Assembly (NCBI GenBank): GCA_942493365.1 | Contig: OW818697.1 | Location: 1,550,001 to 1,614,000 of the forward strand | Length of the DNA: 64,000 bases | From: UBA8949 sp942493365 | GTDB lineage: Bacteria > Bacillota > Clostridia > Saccharofermentanales > UBA5734 | Direction: 5' to 3' | In this document: positions 44,392-52,606 of the stretch, in pieces | How positions within the stretch are numbered: position 1 is the stretch's first letter | Layout: every line of letters starts with the position of its first letter | Program-made: the position numbers and the translations under genes | The notes under the pieces: generated by a model | Seen by the model: only the letters and a program-made list of their open reading frames with translations | Databases searched by the model: none | What the model was told of the DNA's origin: nothing

Positions 44392-45340
44392 GCGGATTTT
44401 GTTCGACCGCATGATGCAGCGCCTCGTCGTCGACGTGCGTATAGATCTCGGTGGTTGACACACTGACATGGCCTAAAATAACCTGCAGCGCCCGAATATC
44501 GACCTTACCGTATTTGTACATCAGCGTGGCGGCCGTATGGCGCAACTTGTGTACTGAGTAGCGCGCCGGGTCCAGCCCGGCAGCAGCAATGTATTTTTTG
44601 ATGAGATATTGCACGGTTTTGGTGCTGATGCGCGTCCCCAGCCGGGTGACAAACAACGCTTCCGGCGATTTCAGCCCTGTTTTGGGACGGTCCTCGCGGT
44701 ACTGACCCAAGGCATCCATGCAGGCTGCATTCAAATAAATCGTTCGTTCCTTGCCACCTTTACCCAGCACAGTCAAGGTGTCCTCACGAATACTGGCGAG
44801 ATTGATACCGCAAAGCTCGGAAAGTCGCAGCCCGCAATTCAGAAAAAGGGTCATGATGCAGTAATCACGGGATGACCAGCGATAATCACTTGCCGCAGCT
44901 GTATCCAGCAAATGAATACTTTCGTCCAACGACAAGTGCCGCGGCATTCTTTTCATCAACTTAGGTGATTCCAGTTCAGCCGCCACATTAACCTCGACCA
45001 CGAAGGCCTTGTTTTTCAGGTAGGCAAAAAAGGCCCGCAGGGCGGCAATTTTTCGGGCTCTGGTCGCCGGACTGCTCTTGCGCTCCTGACTGAGCCAGGT
45101 GATGTAGGCATAGAAGTCGGTCAGTTGGATGGATCGCAGCAAGGCTTTGTCAACCTGACTGATTTCGATTTTATTCAATGGCATTTCGCTGGGCACCAGA
45201 CCACGCCGCCGCCGTAAAAAGCGAAAGTAGAGAACCAGATCATAGCGGTATTCCTTGATCGTCAGCGGTGACCTGGCTTTGATCGCCTGAAAATAGCCAA
45301 AAAATTGTTCCAGTGCTGGAAAGAGCTCATTTTCTGGCAT
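44360..45340 (-). CDS. xerC: Tyrosine recombinase XerC/XerD-like
   Basis: Site-specific recombinase, most likely for chromosome dimer resolution. 326 residues with AGGAGG upstream. SAM-like N-terminal core-binding domain (KEYRYDLVLYFRFL); catalytic set Arg in NCGLRLSELCG, Lys in GKGGKERTIYL, HKLRHTAATLMY (His-Arg), LGHVSVSTTEIYTHVD (His and nucleophile Tyr). No phage or integron genes nearby, so a housekeeping Xer role is favoured. A minus-strand promoter TTGCGA-N17-TATAAT lies at 45405-45377. Confidence 0.88.
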   Translation of the reverse strand: MPENELFPALEQFFGYFQAIKARSPLTIKEYRYDLVLYFRFLRRRRGLVPSEMPLNKIEISQVDKALLRSIQLTDFYAYITWLSQERKSSPATRARKIAALRAFFAYLKNKAFVVEVNVAAELESPKLMKRMPRHLSLDESIHLLDTAAASDYRWSSRDYCIMTLFLNCGLRLSELCGINLASIREDTLTVLGKGGKERTIYLNAACMDALGQYREDRPKTGLKSPEALFVTRLGTRISTKTVQYLIKKYIAAAGLDPARYSVHKLRHTAATLMYKYGKVDIRALQVILGHVSVSTTEIYTHVDDEALHHAVEQNPLNQVRNPKKP

Positions 45341-45376
45341 TCAGCAGTCCTCCTGAGCAGATTAATCATCCCATTA

Positions 45377-45405
45377 ATTATAGCCATTTCGTTCATTTTT
45401 CGCAA
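45377..45405 (-). promoter_or_regulatory. xerC promoter
   Basis: Read on the minus strand: TTGCGA (45405-45400), 17-base spacer, TATAAT (45382-45377), about 37 bases before the ATG. Confidence 0.7.
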
Positions 45406-45426
45406 AGATTGATATAATTGAAATAG

Positions 45427-45459
45427 ACAGTTGAAAATTATTTTCAACTGTGATAAAAT
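45427..45459 (+). promoter_or_regulatory. asd promoter with Fur-like 25-bp palindrome
   Basis: TTGAAA (45431-45436), 17-base spacer, TAAAAT (45454-45459). Twelve-base arms ACAGTTGAAAAT (45427-45438) and ATTTTCAACTGT (45440-45451) form a perfect palindrome around one base, covering the -35 and spacer. Its centre TGAAAATTATTTTCA has the 7-1-7 form of Fur-family boxes. Confidence 0.7.
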
Positions 45460-45516
45460 ACGCCCCACAAGAACATTTGTCTGCCCTACGCGGACATTGA
45501 AAGATAGGTGATGGAA

Positions 45517-46602
45517 ATGAAAAAGAAATTCAAAGTTGGCGTCATAGGCGCCACGGGCTATGTCGGCCAGCGTTTTCTCAGCCTGCTGGCAGATCATCCC
45601 TGGTTTGAAACCGCTGTCGTGGCGGCTTCGCCCCGTTCATCCGGCAAAACATATGAAGATGCTGTAGCCGGACGTTGGAAGATTGACCAGCCGATGCCGG
45701 AGAAAGTACGCACCATGATCGTCGAGTCGACCGACAACCTTGAAGCCATCTGCAGCCAGGTCGATTTCGTTTTTTGCGCAGTCGATATGAAAAAAGACGA
45801 AATCCGCGAGCTGGAAGAAAAGATTGCCAAACTCGAAACGCCAGTAGTCTCCAACAATTCCGCCCACCGTTGGACACCCGACGTGCCGGTGATCATCCCC
45901 GAAATCAACCCCGACCATGCCACCCTGATCAACGGCCAGCGCCGCCGCCTTGGCACGACCCGCGGCTTCATCGTGGCCAAACCCAACTGCTCAATCCAGA
46001 GTTATGTGCCGGCGCTGACGCCGCTGCTGGACTTCGGGCCCGAACTGATCAGCGTCTGCACCTATCAGGCCATCTCCGGTGCCGGCAAAACCTTTGCCGA
46101 CTGGCCGGAAATGGTCGGCAATCTGATCCCTTACATCGGCGGTGAAGAAGAGAAGAGCGAACAGGAACCGCGCCGCATCTGGGGCAATCATACCGAGTTT
46201 GAAATCGTGCTGGCCGACAAGCCGGTCATTTCGGCGCAATGCTACCGCGTGGCCGTCCAGGAAGGCCACACCGCCGCCGTTTCGGTCAAATTTGCCAGGA
46301 AGCCCGACAAGGCCGAAATTCTGGCACGCTGGGCAGCCTTTCAGGGGTTGCCGCAAAAAGTCAATCTGCCGCTGGCGCCGCAGCCGTTTTTGCGGTATCT
46401 TGAAGAGGACAATCGACCGCAGCCGCTGCTTGACGCCATGGCCGGCAACGGCATGGCCGTTTCAATCGGTCGACTGCGTCAAGACAACATCTTTGACTAT
46501 AAATTTGCCTGCCTGTCGCACAACACGTTGCGCGGCGCTGCCGGCGGGGCGGTTCTGACCGCTGAACTGCTGGTATATCAGGGGTATCTCACGGTGAAAT
46601 AG
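45517..46602 (+). CDS. asd: Aspartate-semialdehyde dehydrogenase, archaeal/fungal type
   Basis: Second step from aspartate to lysine, threonine, methionine and diaminopimelate. 361 residues. KVGVIGATGYVGQRFLSLL binds NADP; the active-site Cys is in VAKPNCSIQSYVPAL; SGAGKTFADWPEM follows. These features and length fit the archaeal-type (TIGR00978-like) branch rather than the common bacterial Asd. ATG 45517 follows AGGTGA; ATG 45511 is possible. Regulated by the palindrome upstream. The hydrolase gene begins one base after its stop. Confidence 0.92.
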   Translation: MKKKFKVGVIGATGYVGQRFLSLLADHPWFETAVVAASPRSSGKTYEDAVAGRWKIDQPMPEKVRTMIVESTDNLEAICSQVDFVFCAVDMKKDEIRELEEKIAKLETPVVSNNSAHRWTPDVPVIIPEINPDHATLINGQRRRLGTTRGFIVAKPNCSIQSYVPALTPLLDFGPELISVCTYQAISGAGKTFADWPEMVGNLIPYIGGEEEKSEQEPRRIWGNHTEFEIVLADKPVISAQCYRVAVQEGHTAAVSVKFARKPDKAEILARWAAFQGLPQKVNLPLAPQPFLRYLEEDNRPQPLLDAMAGNGMAVSIGRLRQDNIFDYKFACLSHNTLRGAAGGAVLTAELLVYQGYLTVK

Positions 46603-46603
46603 T

Positions 46604-47569
46604 ATGGCCAATTATCAGGAACTGTCTTTTCCGTCCTACACCGGTACCGGTGACATCCAAGGTCGGCTATATCTGCCCGATGACCTCGCGGCATCGACGG
46701 GCCTCCTGCTGCAGATTGTGCATGGCATGGCTGAACACATGGAGCGGTATGATCCATTTTGCCGATTCCTTGCCGAAAATGGCGTGTCTGTCTGCATCAA
46801 CGACATTGCCGGTCACGGTCAGTCGGTCACATCAAACGACCAACTTGGATTTTTCGGCGCGAGCGGCGGTCCGGAAAATGTCCTGCTGGACATTGACAAA
46901 CTGGCGGAAATTACTTTAGCCAAACTTTCGGCGCTATCCAAAGGCAAAATGACCTGGCGCCGTGCGATCTTTGGGCACAGCATGGGTTCCTTTATCAGCC
47001 GCGCATATTGCACCCGAAATTCCGCTGCCGATCTGGTTGGCGCCATATTCTCTGGAACGGCTGGCAGCAATCCGGCCTTAGGCGTTGGTCTTTTGCTAGC
47101 CAAGACAACCGTCGCGCTGCGCGGGCCCATGCATCGCAGCAAATTACTCGACAACATGATGCACATGGGATACGCCAAGCGAATTGACACGCCGCGAACC
47201 GAATTTGACTGGCTGTCCCACGATCAGGCCATCGTTGACGAATACATCGCCGACCCCTGGTGCGGCTACATTTTTACGGCTTCCGGTTTCCGCGATCTGT
47301 TTATTTGGCTCAAAACCGTATCCAGTCCAGCTTGGGCTTCAGCCGTTCCCAAAGGCCTGCCAATTCTCATGATTGCCGGTGGGGAAGACCCGGTTGGCCA
47401 ATACGGTGCCGGTCCCAGCGAGGTTTGTCAAAAGCTTCTCGACAGCGGTCATGCGGTCGAATTGAAGATCTACCCCGAAGATCGCCATGAAGTTTTAAAT
47501 GAAATCAACCGCAAAGACGTTTATCAGGATGTCATGAATTGGTTGAAAAAATTACCGACGGGGCATTGA
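46604..47569 (+). CDS. Alpha/beta hydrolase, monoacylglycerol-lipase-like
   Basis: Serine hydrolase, probably lysophospholipase or monoglyceride lipase. 321 residues. Oxyanion region LQIVHGMAEHMERYDPFCRFL, nucleophile Ser in FGHSMGSFISRAY, Asp in IAGGEDPVGQYG, His in YPEDRHEVLNE: a full triad. No signal peptide, so cytoplasmic. Likely co-transcribed with asd, though no functional link is evident. The leuA promoter overlaps its last codons. Confidence 0.87.
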   Translation: MANYQELSFPSYTGTGDIQGRLYLPDDLAASTGLLLQIVHGMAEHMERYDPFCRFLAENGVSVCINDIAGHGQSVTSNDQLGFFGASGGPENVLLDIDKLAEITLAKLSALSKGKMTWRRAIFGHSMGSFISRAYCTRNSAADLVGAIFSGTAGSNPALGVGLLLAKTTVALRGPMHRSKLLDNMMHMGYAKRIDTPRTEFDWLSHDQAIVDEYIADPWCGYIFTASGFRDLFIWLKTVSSPAWASAVPKGLPILMIAGGEDPVGQYGAGPSEVCQKLLDSGHAVELKIYPEDRHEVLNEINRKDVYQDVMNWLKKLPTGH

Positions 47570-47594
47570 CGGCGGTCATTTCCTGTGTTAAATT
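47566..47594 (+). promoter_or_regulatory. Promoter of the leuA T-box leader
   Basis: TTGACG (47566-47571) overlapping the hydrolase stop, 17-base spacer, TAAATT (47589-47594). Places the leader start near 47601. Confidence 0.75.
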
Positions 47595-47599
47595 ACAAA

Positions 47600-47896
47600 A
47601 AAAGAACCTGGACAACTTCATAAACCTCGTATGTAGATTGGGATCAGTAAATTGCAGAAGATTTTCAGAGAACCGTTGGCTGGTGTGAAACGGTAGTCGC
47701 AAGCAGTTGAACTCGCCCAGGAGTACATTTTGCCGAACGAAAAAGTAGGTGAGATCGGATGTCGACCGTTACAGCGACAGGATATCGGCTTAATGCCCGT
47801 GTCCGGTGAGCGCGTCCTTGATTGGGCGAAGAAGAGTGGTACCGCGGAAGGATTTTCAGCCTTTCGTCTCTGACAAGGAGACGAAAGGCTTTTTTC
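47600..47896 (+). promoter_or_regulatory. Leucine-specific T-box leader with terminator
   Basis: tRNA-sensing leader that allows leuA transcription when uncharged tRNA-Leu binds. The antiterminator motif GAGTGGTACCGCGG (47834-47847) is a textbook T-box. Stem I elements include AGAGA near 47668 and the apical GGTGTGAAA. The specifier is CTC (Leu) at 47712-47714 in TTGAACTCGCC. The competing terminator is AGCCTTTCGTCTC (47858-47870) with GAGACGAAAGGCT (47878-47890) and a T run. This fills the gap between hydrolase and leuA; no ORF is needed there. Confidence 0.95.
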
Positions 47897-47941
47897 ATGC
47901 CGTTTTAGTGCGGCAGACGTGAAGAAGAGGAGGACCTGACC

Positions 47942-49597
47942 ATGAAAAACTTCGAAAAGTACAAACCTTACCCGACGATTGCGCTGCCGGACCGCCAATG
48001 GCCCAGCCGCGTTCAAACCAAGGCACCACAGTGGTGCAGCGTGGATTTACGCGACGGCAATCAAGCGCTGGAGATCCCGATGAACCTGGAGCAGAAGCTG
48101 GTCTTTTTCCAGAAGCTGATTGACATTGGCTTCAAAACGATCGAAATCGGTTTTCCGGCGGCCTCCGAAACCGAATACGCCTTCACCCGTTATCTGATCG
48201 AAAACAACCTGATCCCCGACGACGTCACCATCCAGGTGCTGACCCAGTCGCGGCAGCACATCATTGAAAAGACCTTCGAAGCGCTGCGCGGCTGCAAAAA
48301 CGCCGTTGTACACCTCTATAATTCAACCTCGACGTTGCAGCGCGAGGTCGTTTTCTGCATGAATCGCGAGCAGTGCATCGATCTTGCGACTTTTGGGGCC
48401 AAGTTGATCGTCGAAATCGCCGCCCAGGACACTTTTGGCACCCATTTCGTCTACGAGTACTCACCCGAGAGCTTCACTGGCACCGAAATGGACTTTGCCG
48501 TCGCCATTTGCGATGCCGTCTGCGATGTCTGGCAACCATCGCCCGAGCGCAAGGCGATCATCAATTTGCCTGCCACCGTCGAGATGTCGACACCCAACAT
48601 CTATGCCGATCAGATCGAATACTTTTGCCGGCACACCCGCCATCGCCCAAACATTCTCGTCAGCCTGCATCCGCACAATGACCGCGGCACAGCCGTTGCC
48701 GCCACCGAACTCGGCATGCTGGCTGGTGCCGATCGCGTCGAAGGCACCTTGTTTGGCAATGGCGAACGCACCGGCAACGCCGACATCGTCACGCTGGCCA
48801 TGAACCTTTACTCGCACGGCATCGACCCCGAGCTCGATCTGTCCGACATCAACAGCTTGATCGAAGCTTACGAAGAAAACAACCGCATGGCCGTGCCGCC
48901 GCGTCATCCCTATGCCGGCAAACTGGTTTACACGGCCTTCTCCGGCTCGCATCAGGATGCCATCAAGAAGGGCTTGGCGGCGATGAAGGACACGCAGTAC
49001 TGGTCGGTGCCCTATCTGCCGATCGATCCCAAGGACGTCGGTCGCAGCTATGACCCGATCATCCGCATCAACAGCCAGTCCGGTAAGGGCGGCGTGGCCT
49101 ATATCCTCGAGCAATATTACGGTCTACTGCTGCCCAAGCAGGTCCAGCAGGCATTCAGCCAGATCGTCACCCAGGTTTCCGATCAAAAGCAAAGCGATCT
49201 TCTGCCCGATGAGATCCATCAGCTGTTTATGACCTCTTATGTCAACCTGACCCAGCCGCTTGAACTCAAGTCCTATCAGGAATCGATGGTTGATGACCAG
49301 ACGGTCAACATGTCCGCCGTCATCCTCGATCAAGGTCGGGAAGTTTCGGTCAGCGGCGCTGGTAACGGCCTGCTGGATGCTTTCTGCAACGCGTTACGCA
49401 GTTATCTCGGCTGCAAAATCGAGATCACGGCCTATCAGGAGCACGCCCTGGAGCGCGGCTCGTCCTCCAAAGCCATCACTTACGTTCAAGTGCAAAACGG
49501 CGGTCAGCAGCTGTACATCGGCTGCGGCATCAGCAGCAGCATCAGCAAATCCTCGCTGCGCGCCGTCATCAGCGCCGTCAACAAAATAAAGGATTAA
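47942..49597 (+). CDS. leuA: 2-isopropylmalate synthase (LeuA type 2)
   Basis: Commits 2-ketoisovalerate and acetyl-CoA to leucine synthesis. 551 residues, the longer type-2 form: KAPQWCSVDLRDGNQALEIPM binds substrate and metal, SLHPHNDRGTAVA carries the metal His pair, GTLFGNGERTGNADIVTLAMN follows; the C-terminal third is the leucine-binding regulatory domain. ATG 47942 after GAGGAGG. Controlled by the T-box leader. leuB, leuC and leuD are not adjacent. Confidence 0.96.
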   Translation: MKNFEKYKPYPTIALPDRQWPSRVQTKAPQWCSVDLRDGNQALEIPMNLEQKLVFFQKLIDIGFKTIEIGFPAASETEYAFTRYLIENNLIPDDVTIQVLTQSRQHIIEKTFEALRGCKNAVVHLYNSTSTLQREVVFCMNREQCIDLATFGAKLIVEIAAQDTFGTHFVYEYSPESFTGTEMDFAVAICDAVCDVWQPSPERKAIINLPATVEMSTPNIYADQIEYFCRHTRHRPNILVSLHPHNDRGTAVAATELGMLAGADRVEGTLFGNGERTGNADIVTLAMNLYSHGIDPELDLSDINSLIEAYEENNRMAVPPRHPYAGKLVYTAFSGSHQDAIKKGLAAMKDTQYWSVPYLPIDPKDVGRSYDPIIRINSQSGKGGVAYILEQYYGLLLPKQVQQAFSQIVTQVSDQKQSDLLPDEIHQLFMTSYVNLTQPLELKSYQESMVDDQTVNMSAVILDQGREVSVSGAGNGLLDAFCNALRSYLGCKIEITAYQEHALERGSSSKAITYVQVQNGGQQLYIGCGISSSISKSSLRAVISAVNKIKD

Positions 49598-49614
49598 TAA
49601 TTCAATATTTCCTA

Positions 49615-49623
49615 TGGTATAAT
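49615..49623 (+). promoter_or_regulatory. Extended -10 promoter for the BlaR1-like gene
   Basis: TGGTATAAT (49615-49623), TGnTATAAT form, no clear -35; 31 bases before the ATG. Confidence 0.5.
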
Positions 49624-49654
49624 CATCTCATCCATTTGCTCGGACGAGGTGATT

Positions 49655-51898
49655 ATGCTTTTTGTCGATCTCATCTTGCTGCGAATACTGATGACCGGTC
49701 TGCTGGTCGGCCTATTGTTGGCGGTCTTTTTGCTGTTACGCCGACTTTTCCCAAACCTCTTCAGCAGAAGGTTGCGCAAGGGTATTTGGGTCGCGCTTTT
49801 GCTGATGTCGCTGCTGATTTTGCCGCTGCCTTATGTTGTCAGTATCCCATCAACTGCGCCGATGTGGGTTTTTACGGCACGGCTTCCTGATCCGGCGAAG
49901 ATTATCATTGACCAGTCGCTAGTGGATCATACTTTGCAGGAAATTACGAAGGGCAGCGAGTTTATTCAGGTGGATGATAACGGCAATCCGATCGAAATTC
50001 CGGCGCAAGAGTTAACTTTTTTCCCCAAATTATCGTTATCAGACTGGGTCATTAAACTATTGCCATATTTGCGATTTGTATATTTAGCTGGGCTGGTTTT
50101 GACAACAGTTTTTTATTTACTGAAGTGGCGAAAAATTCGGAATGAAAAAAATAAAATTGAATCAGCTGCTATTGATCGTGATGGCTGGTTGTCCGAAATC
50201 GCCAGCCTGCGGGACCAAATTGGCAATTACCACCAAGCTGATGTTGCTTTGTCACCAATCACTGATCCTGATTTGTACTCGATTTATTTCAACCTTCGCC
50301 ACCATATTATCGCCGTACCAACCGCATCTCCTGCAAAAATACCTGATGAAGAGCGTCGTCAATTTCTGGTTCAAATGCTCAAACGCAACAATCATCATGC
50401 TTTGCCGATCATCGTCATCTTATTGATGATTGCTCGCTGTCTAGCTTGGTTTGTGCCAGTCTGGTCACTGTCAGTCAAGGCTTTGACTCAAGACTGTTTC
50501 AGTATTCGACACCAACCACCTCAGAAGAACCGCTGGTTTGTCCGCCTGGCTGCCACCGTTATCACAGCAGCCATCTTGTCCGTCGTTGCATTGATTATTA
50601 TTTGGCAAATACCTTATGAAATCAAACCAGCCTATAGTGTCGATCAATCCAATATTAAAGCACTACAGATTGAAACAACACCGACACTCAATTCTATCAA
50701 TTTATCTTTTAATTTAAGCAATACGATTTCCCAAGATAATTTTCTGGTTGGCGAAGTCAATGACGACGCTATTTTACTGTCTCAATATGACTACAATGGC
50801 CATGTCATCTGGCAAATCCCGAGCCAAACCTTGTTGTTAATGGATGAAGTTAAGTTCCTTTATGTTTTGAATAGTCGACAATTTCCTGACCAAAGTTGGT
50901 CTTTGATCCTCCAATCAGAAACAATCTATGAAGGTTCTCAAGATATTTGGTATATAAAAATTGATCAACAAGGTCAGGTCTGCGAAAGAACAGTTATATC
51001 TTCTGGATATGAAAACGAGTATTATTATGATAATTTCTCGTTAACTGATAATGGATGGATCTGCCAAAAAGTATATTTCCCAGAATCTGGAGCGAATAAT
51101 ACAATATTTCATCGAGAAATTGTCCGATATTCTAGTGATAGTCAAGAATTATGGCATGATGATCTTGAGAATTTGATTGATGCCAAGCTCGAAAGCATTT
51201 CAAAATATTATGAACACAATGATGATAGCCTTTACTTTCAATTTTCAAACGACATAAATATTTCGAATATTATAACCACCGTTGATAACAACAGTTATGT
51301 GGTTATCCAGTCCATATTCAATTATTCATATAGTATTAATTCAAATCTTTCAAATTCATATTATTATCAGAATATTGGTAACTTTAACGCTTTGATTTTC
51401 AAGCTTTCGCCAGATGGGCAATTGGTTTGGCAAAAAATTATTCAAAGTCAACACGGTATATTTTTTCCCCGTCTGGCCGTTTGTGATGACGAAGGTAATA
51501 TATATTTATATGGCAATGTTTTAAACGATTCAAATATAATTTATCAAAGTCAGGACAACCCCATTGAAGCATTGGAACCAATTTATTTACCATCTGTCTG
51601 TGCTATCTCAGCAGATGGTGAGTATCTTTGGCAGCACATATTCTATGATGAAAAAAGGGCAAATCCTAAAAGTATTATCCTGCAAAACAATTGTCTAACT
51701 TTTAGTTTTACTGAATACCCGTCCATGTCAACAGCCAATCCACTTGAACGGTTTATTCAGATGGATATCAACGGTCAACTTATTGGTCAAGCCTCAATAA
51801 AATCTGACTACGACCATCATTATTATTTTTGCGTTAATAATGATATGATATCAATAATTCCATTCGAATTAGGAAGTGAATTACAATATGGTGGTTAA
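49655..51898 (+). CDS. BlaR1/MecR1-like membrane receptor, M56-type, without zinc motif; AT-rich extracellular domain
   Basis: Function unknown. 747 residues from ATG 49655. Hydrophobic segments at about residues 3-25, 42-62, 130-152, 250-270 and 295-318 follow the M56/BlaR1 plan. Where M56 has the HELAH...RRDH zinc motif, this has RRQFLVQMLKRNNHHAL, so the ligands are missing and proteolysis is not expected. The ~430 residues after the last segment are outside the membrane and show recurring Trp-Gln strands (GHVIWQIP, GQLVWQKI, GEYLWQHI), suggesting a beta-propeller. From about 50600 to 51898 the DNA is strikingly AT-rich, unlike its 5' part and neighbours. No BlaI-type repressor lies next to it. 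Confidence 0.65.
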   Translation: MLFVDLILLRILMTGLLVGLLLAVFLLLRRLFPNLFSRRLRKGIWVALLLMSLLILPLPYVVSIPSTAPMWVFTARLPDPAKIIIDQSLVDHTLQEITKGSEFIQVDDNGNPIEIPAQELTFFPKLSLSDWVIKLLPYLRFVYLAGLVLTTVFYLLKWRKIRNEKNKIESAAIDRDGWLSEIASLRDQIGNYHQADVALSPITDPDLYSIYFNLRHHIIAVPTASPAKIPDEERRQFLVQMLKRNNHHALPIIVILLMIARCLAWFVPVWSLSVKALTQDCFSIRHQPPQKNRWFVRLAATVITAAILSVVALIIIWQIPYEIKPAYSVDQSNIKALQIETTPTLNSINLSFNLSNTISQDNFLVGEVNDDAILLSQYDYNGHVIWQIPSQTLLLMDEVKFLYVLNSRQFPDQSWSLILQSETIYEGSQDIWYIKIDQQGQVCERTVISSGYENEYYYDNFSLTDNGWICQKVYFPESGANNTIFHREIVRYSSDSQELWHDDLENLIDAKLESISKYYEHNDDSLYFQFSNDINISNIITTVDNNSYVVIQSIFNYSYSINSNLSNSYYYQNIGNFNALIFKLSPDGQLVWQKIIQSQHGIFFPRLAVCDDEGNIYLYGNVLNDSNIIYQSQDNPIEALEPIYLPSVCAISADGEYLWQHIFYDEKRANPKSIILQNNCLTFSFTEYPSMSTANPLERFIQMDINGQLIGQASIKSDYDHHYYFCVNNDMISIIPFELGSELQYGG

Positions 51899-51912
51899 AA
51901 CAGGAGCATTTT

Positions 51913-52437
51913 ATGATTGAAAAACAAATCCGACCACTGTATCGATACGCAACAATCGCTGATGCGAAAGAAATTCGCGAAATTCTTGGCTACTACATCG
52001 AAACATCAACCGCCAGTTGGCGCTACAACGTCATGGACATGGCCTATTTTGAGGACTGGATCAGCAAGCATAAGCGACCAGAAAGAGCATTCTGGGTGGC
52101 CGAGCTTGACGGCCAGATCGTTGGCTACAGTTGTCTGTCAGATTTTCGCAGTGCCGAAGGTTACTGGCCATGCGCCGAGGATTCGGTTTATGTGCGACCA
52201 GAATTCAGCGGAACGGGCATTGGCAAGCAACTGATGAAGCTGATCATTGACGATGCCAAAAAAGCTGGCTTGCAGGCGATCATTGCAGCGATTGATGCCG
52301 AAAACAAAAGCAGTATAAGTTTCCATGAACGATTTGGTTTTGTGGAATGCGGGTTTATCAAAGACATTGCCTGGAAACAGAACAGCAAACGCAGTTTGTA
52401 CCTGATGGTGCTGGATTTGTCAGAAGTGGTCCGATAA
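51913..52437 (+). CDS. GNAT N-acetyltransferase (phosphinothricin-acetyltransferase-like)
   Basis: Acetyl-CoA-dependent N-acetyltransferase, substrate unknown. 174 residues. IRYATIAD-type N-terminus (LYRYATIADAKEIREILGYYI), AFWVAELDGQIVGYSCLS, the acetyl-CoA loop VRPEFSGTGIGKQLM, and SISFHERFGFVECGF. Follows the BlaR1-like gene by 14 bases with an AGGAG site, so both may share a transcript. Base composition is back to that of the chromosome. Confidence 0.87.
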   Translation: MIEKQIRPLYRYATIADAKEIREILGYYIETSTASWRYNVMDMAYFEDWISKHKRPERAFWVAELDGQIVGYSCLSDFRSAEGYWPCAEDSVYVRPEFSGTGIGKQLMKLIIDDAKKAGLQAIIAAIDAENKSSISFHERFGFVECGFIKDIAWKQNSKRSLYLMVLDLSEVVR

Positions 52438-52491
52438 GCTTGAAAAGGGCTTTCAAAACGATCTATCATGAAAATCAAGCTTTTTGACTCC

Positions 52492-52529
52492 TTCCTATTC
52501 GACAAAATTATTATTTTGTCGAATAGGAA
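52492..52529. repeat. Perfect 17-bp hairpin after the GNAT gene
   Basis: TTCCTATTCGACAAAAT (52492-52508), TATT, then its exact complement (52513-52529). Position just beyond a gene end suggests a bidirectional terminator or RNA-stabilising end, but there is no long T run after it on the plus strand. Confidence 0.7.
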
Positions 52530-52553
52530 ATCAATTTAAAATGAACAAAATAA

Positions 52554-52577
52554 AATCACCGGATTGCACCGGTGATT
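52554..52577 (-). terminator. Terminator of the gene divergent from lexA
   Basis: On the minus strand AATCACCGG-tgcaat-CCGGTGATT is followed by TTTATTTTG, a 9-bp perfect stem with a T-rich tail, 30 bases beyond the stop at 52607. Confidence 0.85.
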
Positions 52578-52606
52578 CTTAGTAGTCGTCTTCTCATCAA
52601 ACGCGA

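Noticed and set aside
44360..45340. Integron or phage integrase
   Set aside because: No attachment site, cassette repeats or phage genes around; motifs and context fit a housekeeping Xer recombinase.
47570..47941. Possible small gene between the hydrolase and leuA
   Set aside because: The region is fully explained by promoter, T-box leader and terminator.
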